A DNA stretch of 64,000 nt from Streptomyces sp. NBC_01314 (GCF_041435215.1 NZ_CP108394.1:8990001-9054000); one strand, 5' to 3'. Shown: positions 52,133 through 61,766, counted from the first letter of the stretch. Made by a program: numbers and translations. The notes: generated by a model from the letters alone, not told the origin.

Positions 52133-53527
52133 TTGTCCGAGCAGTCCCAGAAGTACGAGCAGCAGCTCCAGGTACTGAACCCCGCCACCGAGGAGGTCGT
52201 CGCCACCGTTCCGGCCGCCGGCGCGGCGGACGTCGACGCGGCCGTGGCCCTGGCGACCGGGGTCCAGCGGCGGTGGGCCGCCACGGCCCCCGCCGACCGT
52301 GCCCGGCTGCTGCGCCGCTTCGCCACGACCGTGGACGAACACCTGGAGGAGCTGGCCCTCCTTGAGGTCCGGGAGGCCGGGCACACCATCGGCAACGCCC
52401 GCTGGGAGGCCGGCAACGTCCGGGACCTGCTCGACTACGCGGCGGGCGGCGTGGAGCGGCTCACCGGCCGCCAGATCCCGGTGGCCGGCGGTCTCAACGT
52501 CACCTTCCTCGAACCGCTCGGTGTCGTCGGCGTGATCGCCCCCTGGAACTTCCCGATGCCCATCGCGGCCTGGGGCGTCGCCCCCGCGCTCGCGGCCGGC
52601 AACGCGGTGATCCTCAAGCCCGCCGAGACGACGCCGCTCACCGCGCTCCGCCTCGCCGAGCTGGGCCGCGAGGCGGGACTCCCCGAGGGCCTGTTCCAGG
52701 TGCTGCCCGGCCACGGCCGCGTCACCGGCAACGCCCTCGTCGAGCACCCCGGCGTCGCGAAGATCGTCTTCACCGGGTCGACGGCCGTGGGCAAACAGGT
52801 GTTGGCGAAGGGCTCGGCGCTGCTGAAGCGCGTCACCCTCGAACTCGGCGGCAAGAGCCCCAACATCGTCTTCGCCGACTCCGACCTCGAAGCCGCCGCC
52901 GCGGCAGCCCCCATGTCGTTCCTCGACAACTCCGGCCAGGACTGCTGCGCCCGCACCCGCATTCTCGTCCAGCGCTCCGCCTACGACCGCTTCCTCGACC
53001 TCCTCGCCCCCGGCATCGAGTCCGTCCGCGTCGGCGACCCGGCCGACGAGGCCACCCAGATGGGCCCGCTCATCTCCAGGGTCCAGCTGGACCGCGTCCG
53101 TTCGTACGTCGACCCGGACGCGCCCGGCATCCGGGGCAAGGCCCCCGAGGGCCCCGGTTTCTGGTTCCCGCCGACCGTCCTCACCGGCGTCGAGCCCGGC
53201 GCCCGCGTGGCCGCCGAGGAGGTCTTCGGCCCCGTCGCCGTCGTCCTCCCCTTCGAGGACGAGGCCGACGCGATCCGGCTCGCCAACGACAGCCCGTACG
53301 GCCTCTCCGGCTCCATCTGGACCAGGGACGTCGGCCGCGCGCTGCGCGTCTCCCAGGCCGTCCGCGCGGGCAACCTGTCCGTCAACTCCCACTCCAGCGT
53401 CCGCTACTCGACCCCCTTCGGCGGCTTCAAACAGTCCGGTATCGGTCGTGAACTCGGCCCGGACGCCCTGACCGCCTTCACCGAGACCAAGAACGTCTTC
53501 ATCAGCACGGAGGGCCCCGCACAGTGA
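52133..53527 (+). CDS. NAD(P)-dependent aldehyde dehydrogenase
   Basis: The 464-residue ALDH has APWNFPMPIAAWG, KPAETTPLTA, FTGSTAVGK, catalytic Glu in ELGGKSP and catalytic Cys in GQDCCAR. It should oxidise an aldehyde to an acid; in this operon the predicted substrate is the gamma-glutamyl aldehyde from GlnA4 product oxidation. TTG 52133 follows AGAGGTCC; GTG 52118 is an alternative. It overlaps the next gene by 4 bases. Confidence 0.92.
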   Translation: MSEQSQKYEQQLQVLNPATEEVVATVPAAGAADVDAAVALATGVQRRWAATAPADRARLLRRFATTVDEHLEELALLEVREAGHTIGNARWEAGNVRDLLDYAAGGVERLTGRQIPVAGGLNVTFLEPLGVVGVIAPWNFPMPIAAWGVAPALAAGNAVILKPAETTPLTALRLAELGREAGLPEGLFQVLPGHGRVTGNALVEHPGVAKIVFTGSTAVGKQVLAKGSALLKRVTLELGGKSPNIVFADSDLEAAAAAAPMSFLDNSGQDCCARTRILVQRSAYDRFLDLLAPGIESVRVGDPADEATQMGPLISRVQLDRVRSYVDPDAPGIRGKAPEGPGFWFPPTVLTGVEPGARVAAEEVFGPVAVVLPFEDEADAIRLANDSPYGLSGSIWTRDVGRALRVSQAVRAGNLSVNSHSSVRYSTPFGGFKQSGIGRELGPDALTAFTETKNVFISTEGPAQ

Positions 53528-54306
53528 CCTCAGAAAACATCTGCCGCCGCCTGGTCGGCCGCACCGCCGTCATCACCGGTGCCGGCAGCGGCATCGGCCT
53601 CGCCACCGCGCGCCGACTGGCCGCCGAAGGCGCGCACGTCGTCTGCGGCGACCTGGACGAGGCGCGCGGCAAGGCGGCCGCCGAAGAGGTCGGCGGGCTC
53701 TTCGTGAAGGTCGACGTCACCGACGCCGATCAGGTCGAGGCGCTCTTCAAGACCGCGTACGACACCTACGGCAGCATCGACATCGCGTTCAACAACGCGG
53801 GCATCTCGCCGCCCGACGACGACTCCATCCTGGAGACCGGCCTGGAGGCATGGAAGCGGGTCCAGGAGGTCAACCTGACCTCCGTGTACCTGTGCTGCAA
53901 GGCCGCGATCCCCTACATGCGCCGCCAGGGCAAGGGCTCGATCATCAACACCGCGTCCTTCGTGGCCCGTATGGGCGCGGCGACCTCCCAGATCTCGTAC
54001 ACGGCCTCCAAGGGTGGTGTGCTGGCCATGTCGCGGGAACTGGGTGTGCAGTTCGCGCGGGAGGGCATCCGCGTCAACGCGCTCTGCCCGGGTCCGGTCA
54101 ACACCCCGCTGCTGCAGGAGCTGTTCGCGAAGGACCCGGAGCGGGCCGCGCGCCGCCTCGTGCACATCCCGGTCGGACGGTTCGCCGAGCCCACCGAGAT
54201 CGCGGCCGCCGTCGCGTTCCTCGCCAGCGACGACTCGTCCTTCGTCAACGCCACCGACTTCCTGGTCGACGGCGGTATCTCGGGCGCGTACGTCACCCCG
54301 CTCTAG
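53524..54306 (+). CDS. Short-chain dehydrogenase/reductase
   Basis: The 260-residue SDR has cofactor motif TGAGSGIG (18-25), NNAG, and active-site Ser with YTASK (Y-x-x-x-K). An acidic residue after beta-strand 2 (CGDLDE) suggests NAD preference. It likely oxidises the alcohol end of gamma-glutamylethanolamide before the ALDH step. It is translationally coupled to the ALDH through GTGA. Confidence 0.92.
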   Translation: MTSENICRRLVGRTAVITGAGSGIGLATARRLAAEGAHVVCGDLDEARGKAAAEEVGGLFVKVDVTDADQVEALFKTAYDTYGSIDIAFNNAGISPPDDDSILETGLEAWKRVQEVNLTSVYLCCKAAIPYMRRQGKGSIINTASFVARMGAATSQISYTASKGGVLAMSRELGVQFAREGIRVNALCPGPVNTPLLQELFAKDPERAARRLVHIPVGRFAEPTEIAAAVAFLASDDSSFVNATDFLVDGGISGAYVTPL

Positions 54307-54349
54307 GGCAACCGGAACACCGGCACGTCGGTGTGATTAAAGTGCCGGG

Positions 54350-55288
54350 ATGAGCAGTTCGCCGCCGCCCGGCTGGTACCGCGACCCGTCCTACCCGCTC
54401 ACCGAACGCTGGTGGGACGGGACCGCGTGGACCGACCACCGCCGCCAGCCGGACCAACCCGTGCCGCCGGTGCTCCAGCCGCAGCCGCCCAGCGCCAAGG
54501 GCCTCGGACGCACCAAGGTCGTCGCCCTGGCCGTCGTCGGGGCCGTCCTGGTCGCCGGAGCGGTCACGGGCGGCGTCCTCCTGCTCGGCGGCGACGGCGG
54601 TGGCGACGGCGGCCAGGAGACGAGGACGGCGACGAGCTCCCCGACCTCCGACGCCGACGGGAGCGACAGCCCGTCCCCCACGAAGTCCGCCACCGCGTCC
54701 CCGTCCGGCGACCCGAACACCGTCGTGGACGACCTCAACGGCATCGCCTTCCCGATCCCCGACGGCTGGGAGAACGGCGACGGATCCGCCGAGGACGACG
54801 CGGTCCTGGTCACGGACGACGGCATCTACGACTGCCCCGGCGACAACGGTCTGTGCCGCACGGGCACGGTCGTCTCGCGGACCGTCACCGGCAGCAGCGA
54901 GACGTCCCCGAAGGTCCTCGCCGAGAACGACATCGAGGACGCGGCGAACGACGCGTACGACCGCGACGAACTGGACCGGCGCCCGTACAACGGCATCACC
55001 GGCCATGAGGTCGTCGCCTCCGGTTCGGTCGCCGTCGCGGGCCGCGCCGGCTACTACGTGCGCTGGCGCGTCACGACCGGGGCCGGGCCCGGCGGCTACG
55101 TCCAGTCCCTCGTCTTCCCGTCCAGCAGCGGCTCCGAGGCCCCGGTCCTCGTCCGGTTCGCCGTCGACGCGGGCGACGACGGCCCGCCGGTCGGCGACAT
55201 CGACGAGATCGTCGAGGGCATCCGAGCGGTGGGCGACGCGGACACGGAAACGGGCGGGGGAGTGGGCAGCAGCCTCGGCCCTTCGTGA
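54350..55288 (+). CDS. DUF2510 membrane-anchored protein
   Basis: The 312-residue protein has an N-terminal DUF2510 motif (PPPGWYRDPSYPLTERWWDG then TAWTDHR), one membrane helix near 60-85, a Ser/Thr/Asp-rich linker and an extracellular domain of about 180 residues with two Cys (DCPGDNGLC). A TAAAGT box ends 7 bases before the ATG, so it may be leaderless. The function is unknown. Confidence 0.8.
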   Translation: MSSSPPPGWYRDPSYPLTERWWDGTAWTDHRRQPDQPVPPVLQPQPPSAKGLGRTKVVALAVVGAVLVAGAVTGGVLLLGGDGGGDGGQETRTATSSPTSDADGSDSPSPTKSATASPSGDPNTVVDDLNGIAFPIPDGWENGDGSAEDDAVLVTDDGIYDCPGDNGLCRTGTVVSRTVTGSSETSPKVLAENDIEDAANDAYDRDELDRRPYNGITGHEVVASGSVAVAGRAGYYVRWRVTTGAGPGGYVQSLVFPSSSGSEAPVLVRFAVDAGDDGPPVGDIDEIVEGIRAVGDADTETGGGVGSSLGPS

Positions 55289-55323
55289 ACCTTCTTCACG
55301 CGCCGGGGCGGAAACCCTGGTGG

Positions 55324-55366
55324 GGCTCCGCGCGGAGCCGGGAGCCGAGTGCTACTCCGCGCGGAG
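55324..55366. repeat. Paired 12-16 bp palindromes in a convergent gap
   Basis: GGCTCCGCGCGGAGCC (55324-55339) and CTCCGCGCGGAG (55355-55366) repeat with similar flanks between two converging genes. They may act as a bidirectional stop but have no T-tracts. Confidence 0.45.
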
Positions 55367-55402
55367 CCGGAAGCCCGAGTGGGGCTTCCGGCCGCTGCCG
55401 GC

Positions 55403-56605
55403 TCACAGGAACGTGTGGCCCTCGCCGCGATACGTCGGCACGGCCGCCGTCACCTCGTCGCCCTCCACCAGGTGCAGCACGTCGAACCGCTCGCACAGCT
55501 CGCCGGCCTTGGCGTGCCGGAACCACACCTTGTCGCCGAGCAGCAGGTCGTCCGCGGGCGCGCCGAGCAGCGGGGTCTGCACCTCGCCGGGGCCCTCCTG
55601 CGGGTCGTACTTCAGCCCCTCGGGCAGATACGGCACCGGCAGCCGGTCGGGGCCGGGCGCGCCGGAGGCCGGGTAGCCGCCGCCCAGCACGGTGACGACC
55701 CCGACACCGGGGCGCCGTACGACGGGCATGGCGAACAGCGCGGCCGGACGCCCGCTGAACGACGTGTAGTTGTCGAACAGCCGGGGCACGTAGAGCCCGG
55801 AGCCGGCGCCGATCTCGGTGACCGCGTCCTCCGCCGCCGTGTGCTGGACACTGCCCGTGCCGCCGCCGTTCACGAACTCCAGGTCCGGCGCCACCCGCCG
55901 TACGGCGCGCACCACTTCGGCCCGCCGCGCGGCCAGTTCCTTCTTCGCGGTGGCCTGCATCAGCCGGATGGCACGGGAACGCAGCGGCCGCCCGGCCACC
56001 GAGTCACCGACACCGGCGATGTGCCCCTCGTACGCCATGATCCCGACCAGCTTGAACCCCGGGCGCTCAGCGACGGCGCGGGCCATCTCGCCGACCTGCG
56101 CGGGGGAGTGCAACGGGGAGCGCAGGGCGCCGACGCGCACCCGTCCGCCGAGCAGCTTCAGCGAGGTGTCCAACTCCAGGCAGACGCGCACGACTTCGGT
56201 GCCGCCCCGCCGGGAGTTGTCGATCAGCTGGAGCTGGGCGGGGTCGTCGACCATGACGGTCACGGCGGCGGCGAGCTTCGGGTCGCCCGCCAGTTCGGCG
56301 AAGGCCTCCTGGTCGGCCGACGGGTAGGCGAGGAGGACGTCCTCGAACCCGGAACGGGCCAGCCACAGGGACTCGGCGAGCGTGAACGACATGATGCCCT
56401 GGAAGCCATCCCGAGCCAGGACCCTCTCCAGGAGTGCCCGGCAGCGAACGGACTTGCTCGCGACGCGGATCGGCTTGCCGCCGGCCCTGCGGAGGAGGTC
56501 GTCGGCGTTCGCGTCGAAGGCGTCGAGGTCGACGATCGCCAAAGGTGCGTCGAGATGAGCAGTAGCCCGGTCGTACCGGGCCCGGTCGGCGGCGCGCGCA
56601 GTCAT
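55403..56605 (-). CDS. PLP-dependent alanine racemase-fold enzyme (amino acid deaminase/aldolase type)
   Basis: The 400-residue fold-type III PLP enzyme has the PLP-binding Lys probably in IRVASKSVRC (near 50). LGGRVRVGALRSPLHS, VNGGGTGS and GDKVWFRHAKAGELCERFD also fit the family. Streptomyces relatives are usually called amino acid deaminase/aldolase and resemble D-threonine aldolase. The true substrate is unknown. ATG 56605 was chosen because upstream in-frame sequence is not protein-like. Confidence 0.85.
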   Translation of the reverse strand: MTARAADRARYDRATAHLDAPLAIVDLDAFDANADDLLRRAGGKPIRVASKSVRCRALLERVLARDGFQGIMSFTLAESLWLARSGFEDVLLAYPSADQEAFAELAGDPKLAAAVTVMVDDPAQLQLIDNSRRGGTEVVRVCLELDTSLKLLGGRVRVGALRSPLHSPAQVGEMARAVAERPGFKLVGIMAYEGHIAGVGDSVAGRPLRSRAIRLMQATAKKELAARRAEVVRAVRRVAPDLEFVNGGGTGSVQHTAAEDAVTEIGAGSGLYVPRLFDNYTSFSGRPAALFAMPVVRRPGVGVVTVLGGGYPASGAPGPDRLPVPYLPEGLKYDPQEGPGEVQTPLLGAPADDLLLGDKVWFRHAKAGELCERFDVLHLVEGDEVTAAVPTYRGEGHTFL

Positions 56606-56893
56606 GCACGAAGCCTGCCAGACATGATTACCGCAGGGTAGGGGGACGTTCCGGGCAGAAGCCGCGGGCCGACGGATCGGTTCCCGTTCGAGCGGGGCCA
56701 GCCCGTAGAGTGACGCGCACGCAGGGACGGCCTCGACGGGGATGCGGATCCGCTGCCACGGGTATGGCTTGCCCGTGGTGTTGGCGGACCGTCGGCGGGG
56801 TGTGTCCCAGGTATGCGTGACGATCGCTCCCCACGGGCGGTCGGACGCCCGGACGACCTCCGGGTCGGCCCGGGACGAGGAAACGGGGGGTGC

Positions 56894-59206
56894 ATGAGCA
56901 CGGAAGCGCGTCGTGCCTCCATCCCCCCACGCCCGCCCGCCCCGCCCCGCCCGTCCATACCTCCGGACCACGACACCTCGACCGCGACAGCGGACGCCAC
57001 GACAGCGGACGCCGCGACAACGAACCCCGTGACGCAGGGCGCCCCGCCTCGGCGGCCGTCACGGGAGCCCCGGTCCGACGGCGCGGCGCCGGGGGCGTAC
57101 GCGTCCGCGCCGGGTACGTGTCCGTCCGCACCGGGAGCGTCCGGCTCGGTCCCTCCGCTCGGCCCCGGCCCCGTGGGAGGCTCCTCGGTTCCCCCGCCCC
57201 GCCCGGATCGCGCGCCCTCGACCGGGAACGGTCCGACCCTGCCACGCCGCCCGCACCAGCCACCCGCGGCGGGTGCGCCCGCGCGATCCAGCACTCCGCC
57301 TCGCCCGTCCTCGGCGCCCGCGGCGACGCCTTCGCCGACGCCGGGCGTGACTCGGGACGGACGGCACCCGGGTGCGGCGGATGTGCCCAACACCGTGGAG
57401 AACAGCCGCAGTTCCGGCAGCCAGGGCGGCCCCGCGCGAGGCTCCGGCCAGGCGGACGGGCGCGACCCCGCGCGTGGTTCGGGTGAGACGGCGGCGGAAC
57501 GCACCCCCGCCCGTGGTTCCGGCCAGGCCGTGCCCGGCCGCACCCCGGCGCGTGACTCCGGCCGGCCGACCGGGATGGGCCCCGTGCGTGGTCCTGCTCG
57601 GCCGGTGGGTCAGAGCCCCGAGCGTGGTTCCGCCGCGGACGGTGCCACCGCCCCGCGCCGCGCCGAACACCCGCGCTTCTCCGACTTCCGGCGCACCGCG
57701 AACCAGAACGGCGGCACCCCGGCGACCCCGCCGCCCCCGGCCGCCTCCGCCCGTTTCCCGGACTCCCCACCGGCGGCCTGGACCCGTTTCCTGAACGCTC
57801 CTCCGGCGGCTCCGACTCATTTCCCGGACGGTCCGCCGACGGCGTCTGCCCGCTTCCCGGACGGTCCGCCGGCCGCTCGTCGCCCGGACGACACCCCGCC
57901 CCCGGCCGCGGTGCGTTTCCCCAGGACCCCGCCCCCGGTGCGCGACGCCGGACGGCGGACGGACGCCGCACAGCCCTCGGGCGCCCGGGCCGCCGACTCG
58001 GCTCCGCCCCTCGGCGGCCGCTCACCCCGCCCTTCCGGCCCTCCCGCCGACGGCGCTCCACCTCGGTTCTCCGCCCCTTCCACCGGAGGCCGCTCACCCT
58101 GTCCCTCCGACCCCACCCCCGGCGGCACGGTCCCCCGCCCGGCCGGACAGCCCTCGAAGTCGGCGCCCCGCAACGGCGTACCGGCGTCCGGCGGCTCAGT
58201 CCCGCCCCCGGCCTCGCCCCTCCGGCGCCCTCCGACCGAGGAGACAGGACCCGAGGGGACGCCTCGGCCGCGGCCCATCACGCCCGAGCGCCCCGGTGGT
58301 GGCTGGCAACCCCCGTCGGCTTCGTCCCGGCGGTCCGCCGAAGCGCTCGACGGAGTCCTCGGGGCGTCCGCCGGGCGACCCTTCGTGACGCTCGCGCAGC
58401 CGGACACGTCGCCGTGGACACCGCCCGAGCCGTACGACGGTCGGCGCAAGCCGCGGCCCACCACGGCGCGGGCGGCGGCCGTGGCCGCGTGCCTGGTGCT
58501 CGGCTTCGGGCTCATCGGCGGCGCGGTGGCAGGGAGTTGGCTCACCGGGGACGGGGCGGACGGCTCCCGCGACACGTTCGCGGTGGCCGGGCAGCTGTGG
58601 CACGGCGTACCCGTCGACACGTTGTTCCCGCCCACCGTGCAGGGCGAGGGCGCCGGGCCCGGCGGCACCGACCGCGTCTGGACCCGGGTCGCCGTCGCGC
58701 GTGACAGCGGTTGCGCGGACGCCTTCGACCCGCTGCTGCGCAAGGCCCTCGCCCCCGTCGGCTGCCTGCGACTACTGCGCGCCACCTACACCGACGCGAC
58801 CCACAGCAACGTCACCACCGTCGGCCTGATGTTCACCAGGACCGACGCCGCCGCCATGGCCGCGCTCAGGGACCGCTTCGCGAAGGACGGTCTCGACCGC
58901 CGTACCGACCTGATGCCCCGGGGGTACGCCGCCGAGGACACCGTCGCCGCCGGGTTCGGCGACGAACAGCGGGCCTCCTGGACGATCTCCGTCCTCACCG
59001 ACGTCCCCGTCGTCGTCTACGCCGTCTCGGGCTTCGCCGACGGCCGCACCGTCTCCGAACCGCAGTCGGCCGCGGACGCGATGAAGTCCGGCGCCACCAC
59101 CGCCCCCGCCCAGTCCGGTCTCGGCCACGAGGCGAAGGGCCTCGCCGACCGCATCGAACGCGGCCTGCGCAAGACCGCCGCGTCCGCCACGGAGCAGCCT
59201 TCATGA
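56894..59206 (+). CDS. Large proline-rich membrane protein coupled to a mycosin
   Basis: The 770-residue protein has about 520 residues of Pro/Ser/Arg/Gly low complexity. It includes repeats of PARGSGQ and of RFPDGPPA. One membrane helix follows (about 525-548, ACLVLGFGLIGGAVAGSWL), then an outer domain of about 220 residues ending near KTAASATEQPS. The order implies a cytoplasmic disordered tail and an extracellular sensor or binding domain. Its TGA overlaps the ATG of the mycosin gene, so the two are made together. The function is not recognised. Confidence 0.8.
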   Translation: MSTEARRASIPPRPPAPPRPSIPPDHDTSTATADATTADAATTNPVTQGAPPRRPSREPRSDGAAPGAYASAPGTCPSAPGASGSVPPLGPGPVGGSSVPPPRPDRAPSTGNGPTLPRRPHQPPAAGAPARSSTPPRPSSAPAATPSPTPGVTRDGRHPGAADVPNTVENSRSSGSQGGPARGSGQADGRDPARGSGETAAERTPARGSGQAVPGRTPARDSGRPTGMGPVRGPARPVGQSPERGSAADGATAPRRAEHPRFSDFRRTANQNGGTPATPPPPAASARFPDSPPAAWTRFLNAPPAAPTHFPDGPPTASARFPDGPPAARRPDDTPPPAAVRFPRTPPPVRDAGRRTDAAQPSGARAADSAPPLGGRSPRPSGPPADGAPPRFSAPSTGGRSPCPSDPTPGGTVPRPAGQPSKSAPRNGVPASGGSVPPPASPLRRPPTEETGPEGTPRPRPITPERPGGGWQPPSASSRRSAEALDGVLGASAGRPFVTLAQPDTSPWTPPEPYDGRRKPRPTTARAAAVAACLVLGFGLIGGAVAGSWLTGDGADGSRDTFAVAGQLWHGVPVDTLFPPTVQGEGAGPGGTDRVWTRVAVARDSGCADAFDPLLRKALAPVGCLRLLRATYTDATHSNVTTVGLMFTRTDAAAMAALRDRFAKDGLDRRTDLMPRGYAAEDTVAAGFGDEQRASWTISVLTDVPVVVYAVSGFADGRTVSEPQSAADAMKSGATTAPAQSGLGHEAKGLADRIERGLRKTAASATEQPS

Positions 59207-60513
59207 ACGCCGAACCCGAGACGGCCACGACAGCCGCGAAGGCCGAGGCCGTCGGTGGAGCCGCGCACCCCGCGGCGCCCGCGCGGACCACGCCCCTGGT
59301 CGCGACCCGAGCCGGCCGGAGTGTCCCGCGCCACCGCCGCCCCCTGCGCCTCGGCCTCCTTGGCGTCCCCCTCGCCGCCTCCCTGGCCCTCCTGCCGTCC
59401 ACCGTCGCGCACGCCGACGGCATCCGGGATCAGCAGTGGGCGTTGGGGGCGATGCACGCGCAGGAGGCGTGGCGTACGACGAAGGGGGCCGGTATCACCG
59501 TCGCGGTCCTCGACACGGGCGTCGACGACGAGCACCCGGACCTGGTCGGCAACGTCCTGCCGACCAAGGACATGGTCGGCTTCGGGGCCTCGCGCGGCGA
59601 CCGCCCCTGGGCCCGGCACGGCACCGCCATGGCAGGGATCATCGCCGGACACGGACACGGCGTGAACAACGCCGACGGCGTCCTCGGCGTCGCCCCCGAG
59701 GCGAGAATCCTCCCCATCCGCGTCATCCTCGAAGACAAGGACGCGGCCCGCTCCAAGGCCCGCAGCACCCGTGGCAACGCCCTCGCCGAGGGCATCCGCT
59801 GGGCCGCCGACCAGGGCGTCGACGTCATCAACCTCTCCCTCGGCGACGACTCCGAGTCCGCCCACCCGGAACCCTCCGAGGACGCCGCCGTCCAGTACGC
59901 CCTGGCCAAGGGCTCGATCGTCGTCGCCTCGGCCGGCAACGGCGGCGCCAAGGGCGACCACATCTCCTACCCGGCGGCCTACCCGGGCGTGGTCGCGGTG
60001 ACCGCCGTCGACGAGGACGGCGACCGCGCCCCGTTCTCCACCCGCCGCTGGTACGCCACCGTCAGCGCCCCCGGCGTCGACGTCGTCATCGCCGACCCCG
60101 ACCGCAAGTACTACGAGGGCTGGGGCACCAGCGCCGCCGCGGCCTTCGTCTCCGGCGCCGCCGCCCTCATCAAGGCGGCCCACCCGAGCCTGACCCCCGC
60201 CCAGGTCAAACGCCTCCTGGAGAGCACCGCCCGCGAAGCCCCCGTCGGCGGTCGCGACGACTCCCGGGGCTTCGGCTTCGTCGACCCGGCGGCCGCCATC
60301 GCGGAGGGCGGCAAGCTCACGTCCGACGACCTCAAGACCGCGTCGTACGGCGGCAAGTACTTCGGCTCCGGCCCGGACCCGGCAGAGGAGGAGGAAACGA
60401 CCGTCGGCTGGACCGCCCCCGCCGCGGGCGGTCTCGGCGTGGTCCTCCTGGTCACCGCGGTGCTGGTCTGGCGCGGACGCGGTCGCGGCCGGCCGGACGA
60501 GTACGTCATCTGA
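59203..60513 (+). CDS. Mycosin-like subtilisin-family serine protease
   Basis: The 436-residue S8 protease has a long Ala/Pro/Arg N-terminus, then a signal segment near 50-72 (LGLLGVPLAASLALLPS..AHA). The catalytic triad is Asp104 (VLDTGVDDEHPD), His139 (RHGTAMAGI) and Ser310 (GTSAAAAFVSG). A C-terminal membrane helix lies near 403-423 (GLGVVLLVTAVLVW). This is the layout of MycP mycosins of type VII secretion, held outside the membrane. No esx or ecc gene is in the window, so it is an orphan here. Confidence 0.9.
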   Translation: MNAEPETATTAAKAEAVGGAAHPAAPARTTPLVATRAGRSVPRHRRPLRLGLLGVPLAASLALLPSTVAHADGIRDQQWALGAMHAQEAWRTTKGAGITVAVLDTGVDDEHPDLVGNVLPTKDMVGFGASRGDRPWARHGTAMAGIIAGHGHGVNNADGVLGVAPEARILPIRVILEDKDAARSKARSTRGNALAEGIRWAADQGVDVINLSLGDDSESAHPEPSEDAAVQYALAKGSIVVASAGNGGAKGDHISYPAAYPGVVAVTAVDEDGDRAPFSTRRWYATVSAPGVDVVIADPDRKYYEGWGTSAAAAFVSGAAALIKAAHPSLTPAQVKRLLESTAREAPVGGRDDSRGFGFVDPAAAIAEGGKLTSDDLKTASYGGKYFGSGPDPAEEEETTVGWTAPAAGGLGVVLLVTAVLVWRGRGRGRPDEYVI

Positions 60514-60522
60514 ATCCGGCGT

Positions 60523-61617
60523 CTACGAACTGGTGGCCGCCCCCGCCGAGGCCGTGGCCGTGGCCGTCGGATCCACGGTGCCCGCCGCGTCCACCGCGTC
60601 TGTCATGTCCGTCGTGGCCTTCGTGTCCCCGAACACCGAGACGGCCGCCTTCGCCGCCGCCTCGACCAGCGAGATTCCCTTCGCCTTCGTCGTGCTGCCG
60701 TTCGACACCACCGCGACCAGGTACTCCCGCGCGTCCACCGTGACCCGGCCGACGCTGTTGATGTCCCACAGCCCGGTGGCGGTACGCGGCAACCACCCGT
60801 TCTTCAGCGCGAATCCGGACCCCGGGGCCCCACCCGACGCCGCCGCCGAGACACCCCAGTCCTGCCCCTGCGTGATCCGCCCCATCAGCTCCTGGACGTA
60901 CGCCCGCGAGGCCTCGCTCAGCTCGGACGTGTCGTCGTCCCCGAACACCTGCCGGAGCAGGACGAGTTGATCGGCCGCCGTGGTCTGGGTGAGACCCCAG
61001 TACAGACCGTCGCCGCCCTCGGTGTCCGTCAGCCCGAGCCGCTCGTTCGCGGCGTCGAGGCCGCCCGCCTGCCCGATGGCCTTCCACAGGGCCGTCGCGG
61101 AGACGTTGTCGCTGTCACGGATCATCGCGGAGGCGTACGTCCTCTCCGGCGCGGTGAGCTGCCGGCCCGCGTCCTGCGCCTGGAGCAGCAGCGCCGCCAG
61201 GATGTCCGCCTTCACGATGCTGGCGGTGTCGAACCGCGCGTCCCCGTACCCGGCCGAGTCCCCGGACGCCACGTCGAGCACGGCCACGGACACCGCCGCC
61301 CCGTCCTCGACGGTCACGTCCGCCAGGGCCGCCGCGAGCAGCGCGTCATGGTCCACCTCGGGCGCTGCCACAGGTTCCACCGAGGCCTCCTCAGCGATGG
61401 CTTCCACGCCCGGCGCCGTGGAAGCGGAGGCCGAGGGCGATACCGACGATGACGCCGACGACGATACGGCGGAGCCCCCGCCGTCCAGCGCCTGGGCCCT
61501 CATGTACACCGACCCGGCGGCCGTGCCGCCCACCAGGACGAGCGCGGCGAGCGCGACGTGGACGAGCGGACGGCGCCCGGACGGGCGGGCGCGGCGACGA
61601 GCTCTGGATGAGGGCAT
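60523..61617 (-). CDS. Exported class A beta-lactamase-like serine hydrolase
   Basis: The 364-residue protein has one N-terminal membrane or signal helix (about 18-36), a Ser-rich linker, then a class A-like fold: SIVK (S-x-x-K) near 132, SDN near 168 and a KNGW element in the KTG position. The conserved Glu loop of true class A enzymes is not obvious, so beta-lactam hydrolysis is doubtful. A Thr/Ala-rich tail ends it. It converges with the mycosin gene, 9 bases apart. Confidence 0.82.
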   Translation of the reverse strand: MPSSRARRRARPSGRRPLVHVALAALVLVGGTAAGSVYMRAQALDGGGSAVSSSASSSVSPSASASTAPGVEAIAEEASVEPVAAPEVDHDALLAAALADVTVEDGAAVSVAVLDVASGDSAGYGDARFDTASIVKADILAALLLQAQDAGRQLTAPERTYASAMIRDSDNVSATALWKAIGQAGGLDAANERLGLTDTEGGDGLYWGLTQTTAADQLVLLRQVFGDDDTSELSEASRAYVQELMGRITQGQDWGVSAAASGGAPGSGFALKNGWLPRTATGLWDINSVGRVTVDAREYLVAVVSNGSTTKAKGISLVEAAAKAAVSVFGDTKATTDMTDAVDAAGTVDPTATATASAGAATSS

Positions 61618-61752
61618 GCAGCGATGGTTCTGTGCCGCGCTGTGCGTGTGGTTAGGCGATTGTTAGATGCTTGTCAGGGAAAGCTGAGAAAACCGTGAGT
61701 GATGTGACCATCACGTTTCCGGCCTGCCGAAAGCCCGGGAGACTTCCCCCGA

Positions 61753-61758
61753 TAGGGT
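61753..61758 (+). promoter_or_regulatory. TAGGGT -10 box for a likely leaderless SseB-like transcript
   Basis: TAGGGT ends 8 bases before GTG 61767 and no ribosome binding site is present, as for the small membrane gene at 15610. Confidence 0.4.
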
Positions 61759-61766
61759 CGACGACC

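Noticed and set aside
59203..60513. A type VII secretion locus
   Set aside because: Only the mycosin-like protease is present; no esx, eccC or eccD-type gene was found in the window.
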